From Mycobacterium lentiflavum (GTDB taxonomy: Bacteria > Actinomycetota > Actinomycetes > Mycobacteriales > Mycobacteriaceae): 64,000 nt of DNA. The notes beneath the pieces are model-generated. The model saw nothing but the letters and a program-made list of their open reading frames with translations. It was not told the origin of the DNA and did no database searches. The stretch spans positions 62,001 to 126,000 of the forward strand of contig NZ_CP092423.2 in assembly GCF_022374895.2 (NCBI RefSeq). The letters are read 5' to 3'. The first letter of the stretch is position 1; each line of letters begins with the position of its first letter. A program made the translations under genes and the position numbers. Below are positions 20,029 to 29,239 of the stretch, one piece after another.

Positions 20029-20825
20029 GCACCTAATCTGTCCAGCATCGCCCCGAGGACAGCGCAGGCGCGGCGAGCGGATTCGAGACGGCCCTCCTGC
20101 TCGATTCGCGGCCCGATCAGTTCCAGGTCGAACCCGTGCGAGTAGCCGTTCGCCAGCGCGTGGGCAATGAATCCTTCGATCGGAATTGCCCCGTCACCGG
20201 GGACCGCCCGGCCCGGCAGCGCGCGATCGCCCAGCACGTAGTCGCTGAGCTGGATGAGCTCGGTTCGTGGCAGGGCGCGCTGCACCATGGCGTCGAAATC
20301 GCCCTCTGCCCAACAGTGAAATACGTCGATGCAGACACCCAGCCCACTCATCTCGGCCAGCGTAACGGTGTCGCGCAAGGTATGAGCCAGATGCAGGTCG
20401 GCATACAGGCTGGAGGCGTTCTCGACGGCCAATGCCACACCGGACCGCTGGGCGTGCGCGACGCAGGGGGCGATCATCGTGCGAAACCGGTCGGCGGCCC
20501 GGTTCCACGTGAGGGTGTCCCGGCCCCCAGTGAGCAGGTAGATCAGTCGCGCCCCGACGCCGGCCGCCGCGTCGATCACCGGCATCAGCGCATCCTGCGC
20601 GGCCTGCGGGTCGGAGGTCAGTCGGCCGCCGGCGAACAGATGATAGGCCGCCTCGACAGTATAGTCGTTGCGCTGCAATAGATTTGAGAATCCCGGGTCG
20701 AGCAGCTGGCTGTCCAGAACGCTCAGCCGGGATACGCCGAGTGCCGTCCAGTGGGTTTCCAGCTCGGCCAATTCGGCACCGTAGAACGTGACGTTGTGCA
20801 CCGACAGACGCGGGTGGGCCGGCAT
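20025..20825 (-). CDS. Sugar phosphate isomerase/epimerase-like TIM-barrel protein
   Basis: A 266-residue protein resembling the xylose isomerase-like TIM-barrel family (AP endonuclease 2 superfamily). Segments GVALAVENASSLYADLHLAHTLRD, LGVCIDVFHCWAEGDFDAMV and ELIQLSDYVLGDRALPGRAVPGDGAIP carry the Glu, Asp, His and Asp/Gly pattern of the metal site. Its substrate is unknown. I chose the ATG at 20825, four bases after the sulfotransferase stop, over the ATG at 20897, which would overlap that gene by 68 bases. Part of the overlapping operon 17.0–23.1 kb. Confidence 0.82.
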   Translation of the reverse strand: MPAHPRLSVHNVTFYGAELAELETHWTALGVSRLSVLDSQLLDPGFSNLLQRNDYTVEAAYHLFAGGRLTSDPQAAQDALMPVIDAAAGVGARLIYLLTGGRDTLTWNRAADRFRTMIAPCVAHAQRSGVALAVENASSLYADLHLAHTLRDTVTLAEMSGLGVCIDVFHCWAEGDFDAMVQRALPRTELIQLSDYVLGDRALPGRAVPGDGAIPIEGFIAHALANGYSHGFDLELIGPRIEQEGRLESARRACAVLGAMLDRLGA

Positions 20826-20829
20826 CGCG

Positions 20830-21999
20830 TCAGCCACGATTCTCGATCTCGATGCCGAATCGATCACGGAATGGCCGGAATTCGGCATGTAGGGCATCGA
20901 GGTCTTCGCCGATGTCGGTCAGCAGCGCGGTGGAGTAGCGGAACTTGCCGTAGCGGTCGCCGCGATTGGCGGCCAGGTAGTCGCGCATCGCCGTCTCGGC
21001 TTCGGGTGTGACCTGACGGCCGGCGAATGCGTAGTAGCGCTGCACCGTCGCCACCTGATCGGCGATGAAATCGGTGTAGCGGATATGCAGGATGCGCGGA
21101 TCATCCACCATCGGATTGCTCATCGTGTTGGCGACGCCGGCGCGGGTCAACTCCAGGTGCATCTTCGCCAGCGCGTGCAGGTCGACGGGACCGGACATGC
21201 CCTCGGCGATGTCAGCCATCATCATGGTGCGCGACGCCGCGACTTGCACCGGGTCGCGGTGCAGCCAGACCAGGGTGGCGTCGGGATACGCCTCGAACAT
21301 CTCTTTGAGCCGGAAGCCGTGAAAACCCTTGAGCACCCAGTACTTTCGCGGCCGATTGTACTGCAGCTGTTGCAGCATCGCCTTGTGCAGCCGGTATTGC
21401 GCGCCCGCATCGGTGGCCAGGCCGCCGACCAGCGACTGCATCGGCACCCGCCACCACGCCGTCGGCGTCATGACCCGGAAGTCGAAGGCCCAGGTGCGTT
21501 CGTCCTCGGGCAGGCCGTCGCCCAGCATGTCGTTGTACGGATGGCTGTGCAGCCACTTGGGCATCTTCGCGTTGATCTCGCGCCAGTCGGCGTCGGCCCG
21601 GGCGCGACGCGGATCGTCGTCGGCCGCCAGCCCCGGTGGCGGCGACGGGTACATCACCTCCCAGAAGCGCAGCGCCCGCCCGCGCGGATCGACGGACATC
21701 AGCGCGTGCATCAGCGTTGTCCCCGAACGTGGTTCGCCGGTCACGAACATCGGCGCCTCGATCACCTCGTCGCCGATCGGGTAGCGGTTGCGGTCCTCGA
21801 TGAATTCCAGCCGCGAAGTCAACAACCAGTGGCACACCTGCGCGGCCGCCGCGGTGCCCGCGGCGTCCATGCCGAGACTGTTGAGATGGTCGGCGGCGAC
21901 GGCGAAGCGCTCCGGCAACGTCGGGTCGCCGTAATCGTGCAGTCCGGTCTCGGCCTGCGCGGCACGCAGCAACTCGGCGGCGTCCAGGTGTGCGCTCAC
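20830..21999 (-). CDS. Sulfotransferase family protein
   Basis: A 389-residue PAPS-dependent sulfotransferase-type protein. The 5'-phosphosulfate loop reads GEPRSGTT at about residues 88–95. The 3'-phosphate-binding segment is WLHRDPVQVAAS, and KYWVLKGFHGFRLKEMFEAYPDATLVW is typical of the mycobacterial branch. It could sulfate a lipid, sterol or polyketide hydroxyl; the substrate is unknown. The GTG at 21999 overlaps the LLM stop as GTGA, so I prefer it to the upstream ATG at 22014. Confidence 0.88.
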   Translation of the reverse strand: MSAHLDAAELLRAAQAETGLHDYGDPTLPERFAVAADHLNSLGMDAAGTAAAAQVCHWLLTSRLEFIEDRNRYPIGDEVIEAPMFVTGEPRSGTTLMHALMSVDPRGRALRFWEVMYPSPPPGLAADDDPRRARADADWREINAKMPKWLHSHPYNDMLGDGLPEDERTWAFDFRVMTPTAWWRVPMQSLVGGLATDAGAQYRLHKAMLQQLQYNRPRKYWVLKGFHGFRLKEMFEAYPDATLVWLHRDPVQVAASRTMMMADIAEGMSGPVDLHALAKMHLELTRAGVANTMSNPMVDDPRILHIRYTDFIADQVATVQRYYAFAGRQVTPEAETAMRDYLAANRGDRYGKFRYSTALLTDIGEDLDALHAEFRPFRDRFGIEIENRG

Positions 22000-23123
22000 G
22001 ACAGATCTCCGCACAGCCGCATCAGTTCATCCTCTGCGGCAAGAACATTCGCAGCCGATGCGGCGGCGTATGTCAGGCCGGCCATAGCGCCGTAATCGAG
22101 GATCTTGGGCACCCGCAGTCCCGCGTCCACATAGGTCTTGATGATCTTCGCGACCTCTCGCGCAGTGCCGTGCGGCACGACGGCTAGCAGCATCTCGGGC
22201 TGCGCGTTGTCCAGGAACGTCAGGATCCGCTCGCGGGTGAGCACCGCGGGATCGATGTCCTGAAAGCCGCGCCAGCTGGGGCCCATCGGGTGTTCGAACC
22301 CGAAGCCGCGCAATGTCTCGGCCGACACCTGTAGCAGGAATGCCTTGACCAGCGGCGCCCGCAGGATCTCGGCAAGAGCGTCTTCGCTCGCGCCGATGAG
22401 ACACACCTGCATGAAGCCCGGCGTGATCGCCATCGGATCGCGGCCGGCGCGTTCGGCGGATTTCCTTACCGCCGAGAGCATTTCGGCGTAGTGCTCCGCG
22501 GTCCACGCCCCGGCGGGCCACCAACCGTCGGCGTGGCGGCCGGCGATGTCGAGCATGCGCGGGCCGCTCGCGCCGATCCAGATCCGTGGGAACCGTCCTT
22601 GATATGGCTCGGTGTCCAACCGCGCGTGGTGCAGCGTGTAGAACTGCCCCTCGAAGTCGACCGGGCCATCGCTCTCCCAGAGCAGCCGGATGACCGTCAG
22701 CGCTTCCTCGAAGCGGCTGACCGGGTGGGAGAAGTCGAAGCCGTACGGCAGCGTGTTCTCACTTTCGCCGCTGCCCAACCCGAGGATGAAGCGTCCCTTC
22801 GCGAGGTGGTCGATGGTCAGCGCGGTCTGGGCGAGCAGCGACGGGTGGCGCCGCACGGTGTCGACCACCGCGCTCACCAGCGGGACGTGCTCGGTCAGCA
22901 CGGCGGCCGCGGCCGCTACCGACAGGCCGTCGAGATGTCGATGCGGTGACGGCGACGCGGTGGCGAGGTCGGTGAACTCGGGCGTCCAGATCGAGTCCGG
23001 CCAAAAGCTGACCATGTGATCGGGCAGCCAGATCGAGTGGTAGCGCCCGCTGTCGAGTTCGGCGAGCCGGGACATGTCGAGGGGCAGGGTCGTGCGCAGG
23101 AACGCGGCGGGCTGAACTTTCAT
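21996..23123 (-). CDS. LLM-class F420-dependent-type oxidoreductase
   Basis: A 375-residue luciferase-like oxidoreductase. Visible family segments are YHSIWLPDHMVSFWPDSIW, HPSLLAQTALTIDHLAKGRFILGLGSGES and RIWIGASGPRMLDIAGRHADGWWPA. The length and the SIWLPDH start resemble the F420-dependent ketoreductases and dehydrogenases (FGD or phthiodiolone ketoreductase branch); cofactor choice is inference. It is the first gene of a run of overlapping genes and lies downstream of a long inverted repeat. Confidence 0.87.
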   Translation of the reverse strand: MKVQPAAFLRTTLPLDMSRLAELDSGRYHSIWLPDHMVSFWPDSIWTPEFTDLATASPSPHRHLDGLSVAAAAAVLTEHVPLVSAVVDTVRRHPSLLAQTALTIDHLAKGRFILGLGSGESENTLPYGFDFSHPVSRFEEALTVIRLLWESDGPVDFEGQFYTLHHARLDTEPYQGRFPRIWIGASGPRMLDIAGRHADGWWPAGAWTAEHYAEMLSAVRKSAERAGRDPMAITPGFMQVCLIGASEDALAEILRAPLVKAFLLQVSAETLRGFGFEHPMGPSWRGFQDIDPAVLTRERILTFLDNAQPEMLLAVVPHGTAREVAKIIKTYVDAGLRVPKILDYGAMAGLTYAAASAANVLAAEDELMRLCGDLS

Positions 23124-23251
23124 CCGTAGCTAGGCCTGACTGTGCGAGGGGTGCTCTCCGCGTAATGCTAAGCGGCTGCACAGCATGCCGTTCACGGTAT
23201 GGCCGGCATGAGTGTGCGCCCCGGCTCGTCAGCGCATACCCATACACAAAA

Positions 23252-23305
23252 GAGTGTGCGGCGAGGTCGCGATTTCGTCGTGAAACGCGACCTCACCGCA
23301 CACTC
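23252..23305. repeat. Long near-perfect inverted repeat (hairpin)
   Basis: GAGTGTGCGG (23252–23261) pairs with CCGCACACTC (23296–23305). After one mismatch, GAGGTCGCG (23263–23271) pairs with CGCGACCTC (23286–23294). Inside, TTTC pairs with GAAA across GTCGT. The stem lies 73 bases past the stop of ino1 and upstream of the LLM operon, both on the minus strand. It could end ino1 transcription, but there is no T-tract. I recall similar palindromes scattered between genes in mycobacteria. Confidence 0.85.
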
Positions 23306-23378
23306 GATGAGTGAACCGAATTGCCCGGTGCATCCGGTTCGTCAGCGCGCCGTCACGCGGCGCGCATCGTCGTTCGAA

Positions 23379-24485
23379 CTAGCCCTCGATGATGAACTCC
23401 TCGAGCTGCGTCCGCGCGACATCGTCGGGCAGCTGCTTCGGGGGGCTTTTCATCAGGTAGGCCGAGGCCGGCACGACCGGTCCGCCGATGCCGCGGTCCT
23501 TAGCGATCTTCGCCGCGCGCACCGCGTCGATGATGACGCCGGCCGAGTTGGGCGAGTCCCACACCTCGAGCTTGTACTCCAGGTTCAGCGGCACGTCACC
23601 GAACGCACGACCTTCCAGCCGCACGTAGGCCCACTTGCGGTCGTCGAGCCAGCCGACGTGGTCGGACGGGCCGATGTGCACGTCCTTGGTCTTGAACTCG
23701 CGCTGCAGGTTGGAGGTGACGGCCTGCGTCTTGGAGATCTTCTTGGACTCGAGCCGCTCACGCTCGAGCATGTTGAGGAAGTCCATGTTGCCGCCGACGT
23801 TGAGCTGCATCGTGCGATCCAACTGCACACCGCGGTCCTCGAACAGCTTGGCCATCACGCGGTGCGTGATCGTCGCACCGACCTGGCTCTTGATGTCGTC
23901 GCCGATGATCGGCACGCCGGCGTCGGTGAACTTCTTGGCCCACACCGGGTCGGAGGCGATGAACACCGGCAACGCGTTGACGAACGCCACGCCGGCGTCG
24001 ATCGCGCACTGTGCGTAGAACTTGTCGGCCTCCTCGGAGCCCACCGGCAGGTAGGACACCATGACGTCGACCTTGGCCTCCTTGAGCACCTGGACCACGT
24101 CGACGGCCTCGGCGTCGGACACCTCGATGGTGTCGGCGTAGTACTTGCCGATGCCGTCGAGCGTCGGGCCGCGCTGCACCGTCACATTGGTCGGCGGCAC
24201 GTCGGCGATCTTGATCGTGTTGTTCTCCGACGCGAAGATCGCCTCCGACAGATCGAAGCCGACCTTCTTGGCGTCCACGTCGAACGCGGCCACGAACTTC
24301 ACGTCGCGGACGTGGTAGCGGCCGAACGTCACGTGCATCAGGCCGGGCACGGTGCTGTTCGGGTCGGCGTCGTAGTAGTACTGGACGCCCTGGACCAGCG
24401 ACGAGGCGCAGTTACCGACGCCGACAATGGCGACGCGAACCTCCGTCTGCGCTCCCGGCGCCCTGACGGGCTGGTGCTCACTCAT
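23379..24485 (-). CDS. ino1: Inositol-3-phosphate synthase
   Basis: A 368-residue NAD-dependent enzyme converting glucose-6-phosphate to inositol-3-phosphate, the first step toward mycothiol, phosphatidylinositol and the lipid anchors of PIM/LAM. The NAD motif is VGVGNCASS near residue 21. The catalytic region includes [15 protein letters not shown] and [12 protein letters not shown], and the core matches actinobacterial Ino1. It follows the PadR gene by 50 bases on the same strand (Rv0047c–Rv0046c order), with a ribosome site aaggag before the ATG. Confidence 0.97.
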   Translation of the reverse strand: MSEHQPVRAPGAQTEVRVAIVGVGNCASSLVQGVQYYYDADPNSTVPGLMHVTFGRYHVRDVKFVAAFDVDAKKVGFDLSEAIFASENNTIKIADVPPTNVTVQRGPTLDGIGKYYADTIEVSDAEAVDVVQVLKEAKVDVMVSYLPVGSEEADKFYAQCAIDAGVAFVNALPVFIASDPVWAKKFTDAGVPIIGDDIKSQVGATITHRVMAKLFEDRGVQLDRTMQLNVGGNMDFLNMLERERLESKKISKTQAVTSNLQREFKTKDVHIGPSDHVGWLDDRKWAYVRLEGRAFGDVPLNLEYKLEVWDSPNSAGVIIDAVRAAKIAKDRGIGGPVVPASAYLMKSPPKQLPDDVARTQLEEFIIEG

Positions 24486-24535
24486 AGGGCGTTCTCCTTA
24501 CCTTCAATTACCTATGTCTCGAATGCCGTGGGTGG

Positions 24536-25078
24536 TTATGCCTGCTCGGTGAGCCCGGGTGCCGCGCGCTCGGCGGCGATGAGCTCGTTGAGCCACTTGA
24601 CCTCGCGCTCGCTGGACTCGAGCCCGAGTTGGTGGAGCTGACGGGTGTAGCGGTCGAGCGAGTTGCTGGCCCGCGCAATGGCTTCACGCAGACCCTCGCG
24701 GCGTTCCTCGACCTGACGACGGCGACCTTCGAGGATCCGCATCCGGGCCTCCGCCGGAGTGCGGTTGAAGAAGGCCAGGTGTACCCCGAAGCCGTCGTCG
24801 GTGTAGTTGTGCGGACCGGTGTCGGCCACCAACTCACCGAAACGCTGACGACCCTTCTCGGTCAGCTCGTAGACCCGACGGGCCCGTCGGACCGGAGTAC
24901 CGGCCGGCGCCGCGTTCTCGGCGATCAGCCCATCCGCCTGCATGCGCCGCAGCGCCGGATAGAGCGAACCGTACGAAAACGCACGGAACGCGCCGAGTAG
25001 GCCGGTCAGCCGCTTGCGCAGCTCATAGCCATGCATCGGCGATTCGATCAGGAGTCCAAGGATCGCAAGCTCCAGCAT
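24536..25078 (-). CDS. PadR-family transcriptional regulator (Rv0047c homologue)
   Basis: A 180-residue PadR regulator. The N-terminal winged helix begins MLELAILGLLIESPMHGYELRKRLTG and has the conserved SYGSLYPALRRMQADGLI stretch; the C-terminal half is helical and likely forms the dimer coiled coil. A strong ribosome site (AAAGGAGGTG) precedes the ATG. It is upstream of and probably cotranscribed with ino1, so autoregulation together with ino1 is plausible; that is inference from layout. Confidence 0.93.
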   Translation of the reverse strand: MLELAILGLLIESPMHGYELRKRLTGLLGAFRAFSYGSLYPALRRMQADGLIAENAAPAGTPVRRARRVYELTEKGRQRFGELVADTGPHNYTDDGFGVHLAFFNRTPAEARMRILEGRRRQVEERREGLREAIARASNSLDRYTRQLHQLGLESSEREVKWLNELIAAERAAPGLTEQA

Positions 25079-25283
25079 CGAGTCACCTCCTTTGCATAAC
25101 TGGTTACGTCCCGCCGACGCGTCGCGTAATAGTATCGCCTCGATATATTAGCCACAACACTACCTGGTGTTGGCAGGCAGTTTGCCGCCCGGATTCGCGG
25201 GATCGGCCCGGCATCGAGTTGGCCGGGGTCCTCGGCAGCCGACGTGTTTAGGCGGGCTGAACAGCTACAGGCGCCTCAGCCGA

Positions 25284-26159
25284 TCAGCTGGAGGGGTAGC
25301 TCACCCGCTTCACGGTGCCGTCGCCGGCGAAATCGATCGAACCGCTGCCGTAGTCGCTGGAGACGTACACCGACAACGTGAGTGTGCCGGGCGCGGTCGG
25401 ATCCTTGGCTGGTTCGACGATCAAGTACGTCGACTTGACCTCGGAGGCGTTGATCCCCAGCGTCTCGGGGGCACCACGCATGATGCCGACTGCCGTCTTG
25501 ACGTCGAACTTGGCCAGGTCGGCCGCGACGGCCTTGGCGTCGGTCCTGGGGGAGACGGTCGGGTCGTCCCAGCCGCCGCGGTAGTCGTAGTCCAGCACCC
25601 GGCGGTCGTCGGCCGGATCCGGGCGATAGAAGCTGGCATAAGTCGGGTAGACGAGGAGCCGGTAACCGACGGTGTCGCCGAATTTCTTGCGGGCCTGCTC
25701 GAGCAGACCGGTGAGCCCGCCGAGCGATTGGAGTTGCTTGGGCGGGGTCAGCACGACGGCCGCGACACCGTCGGGTTTGGCGCCCGGGTCGGAGGTGAAG
25801 TCCAGCGGCGAGCTGGTGTTCCCGTACAAACCCCAGCCGAGGCCCATGCCGAACAACACCGACACGACCAACGCGGCGATCGCGATGCCGCGTGAGCGAA
25901 CGACCGGTGCTGCGTTCGACTTTGCCGCGCGCAGCCGCGGTGGGGTGCTGCCCTGCAGATCCTGCACCAGAAGCTTCAGGTCGCCGAGTGTCACGGCGTT
26001 GGTGGCCCTGCTGACGCGCTCGCGATGTTCCTCGCCGGACAGCTCGCCGTCGGCCAGGGCGGTGTCGAGCACCGTACAGGTGTCTTGCCGGTCGGTGTCT
26101 TTGGCGCGGGTCGCGGTGGTCACTCCGCCGCCGAGTGGTGCGCCCAGCCATTTCGCCAT
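25284..26159 (-). CDS. DUF1707-domain membrane protein (Rv0048c-like)
   Basis: A 291-residue protein. Near the N-terminus, RQDTCTVLDTALADGELSGEEHRERVSRATNAVTLGDLKLLVQDLQ is a DUF1707 (SHOCT-like) domain. One transmembrane helix follows (IAIAALVVSVLFGMGLGWGLYG). The remaining ~180 residues should be outside the cell and are not recognised. The frame extends to 26180, but the ATG at 26159 fits the orthologue start MAK. Function unknown. Divergent from the DUF5318 gene. Confidence 0.82.
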   Translation of the reverse strand: MAKWLGAPLGGGVTTATRAKDTDRQDTCTVLDTALADGELSGEEHRERVSRATNAVTLGDLKLLVQDLQGSTPPRLRAAKSNAAPVVRSRGIAIAALVVSVLFGMGLGWGLYGNTSSPLDFTSDPGAKPDGVAAVVLTPPKQLQSLGGLTGLLEQARKKFGDTVGYRLLVYPTYASFYRPDPADDRRVLDYDYRGGWDDPTVSPRTDAKAVAADLAKFDVKTAVGIMRGAPETLGINASEVKSTYLIVEPAKDPTAPGTLTLSVYVSSDYGSGSIDFAGDGTVKRVSYPSS

Positions 26160-26259
26160 GGGGATGATCGTAGAAGTCACCTGTTGTTACCGCGGCGCAG
26201 CGGCACCGACAGCCTCGGTTGCGTATCGGCGGTGCCGAGGGCGACGTACTCTGGTGAAC

Positions 26260-26685
26260 GTGCGACTGCAGCGACAAGTGGTGGATTACGCGCTTCGGCG
26301 CCGCTCGCTGCTGGCCGAGGTGTACTCCGGCCGCACGGGCGTGACCGAGGTCTGCGATGCGAACCCCTATTTGCTGCGCGCCGCGAAGTTTCACGGCAAA
26401 ACCAGCCAGGTGATGTGCCCGATCTGCCGAAAGGAACAGCTCACGCTGGTGTCCTGGGTGTTCGGCGACCACTTGGGCGCGGTGTCGGGTTCGGCCCGCA
26501 CCGCAGAAGAGTTGGTCTTGCTGGCGATGAAGTTCACGGAGTTCTCGGTTCACGTGGTCGAGGTGTGCCGAACCTGCAGCTGGAATCACCTAGTCAAGTC
26601 GTATGTGCTCGGCGCGGAACGACCTCCCAAGGGAACCCGCGGTCCGCGAACGGCACGCAACGGCGCCAGCGCGGCCATTGAATAA
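26260..26685 (+). CDS. DUF5318 protein (Rv0049 homologue)
   Basis: A 141-residue protein nearly identical in recalled pattern to Rv0049. It has two Cys pairs, CPIC in VMCPICRKEQL and CRTC in VCRTCSWNHL, which probably bind one zinc ion. The core starts RLQRQVVDYALRRRSLLAEV. I chose the GTG at 26260 (protein starting VRLQRQ), matching Rv0049; another GTG lies two codons upstream. It overlaps the proposed start of ponA1 by eight bases, suggesting coupling. Function unknown. Confidence 0.88.
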   Translation: MRLQRQVVDYALRRRSLLAEVYSGRTGVTEVCDANPYLLRAAKFHGKTSQVMCPICRKEQLTLVSWVFGDHLGAVSGSARTAEELVLLAMKFTEFSVHVVEVCRTCSWNHLVKSYVLGAERPPKGTRGPRTARNGASAAIE

Positions 26686-29239
26686 CGAAGGGCGCCACGA
26701 TCAGTCGCCCGACGACCCGAGCAGGTCCGCGACTGAGCGTATGAGCAAGGAACCCCACGACGATCGTCCGGACGAGTCCGATCGTCCGGTGTCCCGCGGC
26801 GATGGCGGGACCCGTCGTCGCATTCCCCCCGACGATCGGCAGACGACGATCCTGCCGGCGATCGCCGACGACCGGTCTCCTCGACGGTCCGACCCGATCG
26901 ACGAGGTCAAGGCTGCGCTGGGTGGTCCTGGGTCCAGGCCCGCGCCCCGCGATGCGATCGAGGAAGTGAAGGCCGCGCTCGACAGCCGGTCGTCGAGCCG
27001 GCCGCGGCACGACCGCCCGATGTACGGTCGCCCACCGGAAGGCCCGCCGCCGCCGCCTCCACCGCGACGGCCCGGCGACGCCGGGGGCCCGGATGTGCCG
27101 AGCCATCGGGCTGCGGCACCGAATTGGGTGGAGCAGATCAACTGGCGCTGGGTACGGCGCGCGGCCTACCTCAGCGCGGCGGTGCTGATCCTGTTGCCGA
27201 TCGTGACCTTCACGATGGCGTACTTCATCGTCGACATTCCCAAGCCAGGCGACATCCGCACCAACCAGGTCTCGACGATCCTGGCCAGCGACGGCTCGGA
27301 GATCGCGAAAATCGTTCCGCCCGAAGGTAATCGGGTCGACGTCAGCATCAACCAGGTGCCGGTGCACGTGCGCCAGGCCGTAATCGCCGCCGAGGACCGT
27401 AACTTCTATTCGAACCCGGGGTTCGACTTCACCGGCTTCGCGCGCGCGGTGGAGAACAACCTGTTCGGCAACGGCGACCTGCAGGGCGGGTCGACGATCA
27501 CCCAGCAATACGTGAAGAACGCGCTCGTGGGCTCCGCGCAGCACGGGTTCGCGGGCCTGCTGCGTAAGGCCAAGGAACTCGTCATCGCGACCAAGATGTC
27601 GGGGGAGTGGTCCAAAGACGAAGTGCTGCAGGCCTATCTGAACATCATCTACTTCGGGCGCGGTGCCTACGGGATCTCGGCGGCGTCCAAGGCCTACTTC
27701 GACAAACCCGTCGACCAGCTGACGGTTTCCGAGGGAGCGCTGTTGGCGGCGCTGATTCGACGGCCGTCCTCGCTGGACCCGGCCGTGGATCCCAAGGGCG
27801 CCGAGGCCCGCTGGAACTGGGTGCTCGACGGCATGGTGGAAACCAAGGCGTTATCGCCGAGCGATCGTGCGGCACAGCAATTCCCCCAGACCGTGCCGCC
27901 CGATCAGGCCCGCGCACAGAACCAAACCACCGGCCCCAACGGCCTGATCGAACGCCAGGTCACCAAAGAGCTGATGGAGCTGTTCAACATCGACGAGCAG
28001 ACCCTGAACACTCAGGGATTGCAGGTCACCACCACGATCGATCCGAAGGCCCAGCAGGCCGCGGAGAAGGCCGTCTCGAAATACCTTGACGGACAAGACC
28101 CCGACATGCGCTCGGCGGTGGTGTCCATCGACCCGCACACCGGCGCGATCCGCGCCTACTATGGTGGCTCGGACGCGAACGGCTTCGACTTCGCGCAGGC
28201 CGGGCTGCAGACCGGGTCGTCGTTCAAGGTGTTCGCGTTGGTGGCAGCCCTGCAGCAGGGCATCGGGCTGGGCTACCAGGTCGACAGCTCGCCGCTGACG
28301 GTCGACGGCATCAAGATCACCAACGTCGACGGCGAGAACTGCGGCACCTGCAATATCGCCGAGGCGCTGAAGATGTCGCTGAATACGGCCTACTACCGGC
28401 TGATGCTCAAGCTCAAGAACGGACCGGCGGCCGTCGCCGACGCCGCACACCAGGCCGGCGTCGCCAAAAGCTTCCCCGGCGTTCCGCATACCTTGTCCGA
28501 GGACGGCAAGGGTGGTCCGCCGAACAACGGAATTGTGCTGGGCCAGTACCAAACTCGGCCGGTCGATATGGCCTCGGCATACGCCACGCTGGCCGCGTCC
28601 GGCGTCTACCACCCGCCGCACCTGGTGCAAAAGGTCGTCAATGCCGAAGGCCAAGTGCTTTTCGACGCCGGAACCTCCGACAAGGGCGCCGACCAACGGA
28701 TCGACAAGGCGGTCGCGGACAACACCACCGCGGCGATGCAACCGATCGCCTCCTATTCACGCGGCCATGCCCTGTCGGGCGGCCGGGCGTCGGCGGCGAA
28801 GACCGGCACGGTGCAGCTGGGCGACAGCCAAGCCAACAAGGACGCGTGGATGGTCGGGTACACCCCGTCCCTGTCCACGGCGGTGTGGGTCGGGACCGTC
28901 CAGGACAATGTGCCGCTGGTAACCGCTTCGGGCGCAGAGGTTTACGGCTCGGGGCTGCCGTCGGATATCTGGAAGTCCACGATGGACGGCGCGCTGAAGG
29001 GCACCCCCAACGAGACCTTCCCCAAGCCGACCGAGATCGGCGGCTACGCGGGCGTACCCGCCCCGCCGCCGCCTCCGCCGCCCGCGGTGACCGTCATCCA
29101 GCCCACCATCGAGGTGGCCCCGGGTATCACCATCCCGGTGGGCCCCCCGACGACGATCACGGGGGCGCCCCCGCCACCACCGGGACAGGCACCACCGCCC
29201 GAACCGCCCGCCCCACCAATCGGGCAACCGCCACCGTGA
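26678..29239 (+). CDS. ponA1: Bifunctional penicillin-binding protein PonA1
   Basis: This is a class A PBP that polymerises and crosslinks peptidoglycan. A cytoplasmic Pro/Arg-rich region (about 1–165) is followed by a transmembrane helix (AYLSAAVLILLPIVTFTMAYF). The glycosyltransferase domain has EDRNFYSNPGFD and QGGSTITQQYVKN. The transpeptidase has SSFK at about 514–517, SLN and KTGT. The C-terminal tail is Pro-rich. Start choice is uncertain: TTG 26678 gives LNNEGRHDQS, aligning with the recalled PonA1 start MNSDGRHHQS; ATG 26741 is the alternative. The start overlaps the DUF5318 gene and the stop overlaps the next gene (GTGA). Confidence 0.93.
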   Translation: MNNEGRHDQSPDDPSRSATERMSKEPHDDRPDESDRPVSRGDGGTRRRIPPDDRQTTILPAIADDRSPRRSDPIDEVKAALGGPGSRPAPRDAIEEVKAALDSRSSSRPRHDRPMYGRPPEGPPPPPPPRRPGDAGGPDVPSHRAAAPNWVEQINWRWVRRAAYLSAAVLILLPIVTFTMAYFIVDIPKPGDIRTNQVSTILASDGSEIAKIVPPEGNRVDVSINQVPVHVRQAVIAAEDRNFYSNPGFDFTGFARAVENNLFGNGDLQGGSTITQQYVKNALVGSAQHGFAGLLRKAKELVIATKMSGEWSKDEVLQAYLNIIYFGRGAYGISAASKAYFDKPVDQLTVSEGALLAALIRRPSSLDPAVDPKGAEARWNWVLDGMVETKALSPSDRAAQQFPQTVPPDQARAQNQTTGPNGLIERQVTKELMELFNIDEQTLNTQGLQVTTTIDPKAQQAAEKAVSKYLDGQDPDMRSAVVSIDPHTGAIRAYYGGSDANGFDFAQAGLQTGSSFKVFALVAALQQGIGLGYQVDSSPLTVDGIKITNVDGENCGTCNIAEALKMSLNTAYYRLMLKLKNGPAAVADAAHQAGVAKSFPGVPHTLSEDGKGGPPNNGIVLGQYQTRPVDMASAYATLAASGVYHPPHLVQKVVNAEGQVLFDAGTSDKGADQRIDKAVADNTTAAMQPIASYSRGHALSGGRASAAKTGTVQLGDSQANKDAWMVGYTPSLSTAVWVGTVQDNVPLVTASGAEVYGSGLPSDIWKSTMDGALKGTPNETFPKPTEIGGYAGVPAPPPPPPPAVTVIQPTIEVAPGITIPVGPPTTITGAPPPPPGQAPPPEPPAPPIGQPPP

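Noticed and set aside
23199..24641. 480-codon open frame antisense to ino1 and part of PadR
   Set aside because: The translation is His/Val/Arg-rich with no domain; it mirrors well-supported genes on the other strand.
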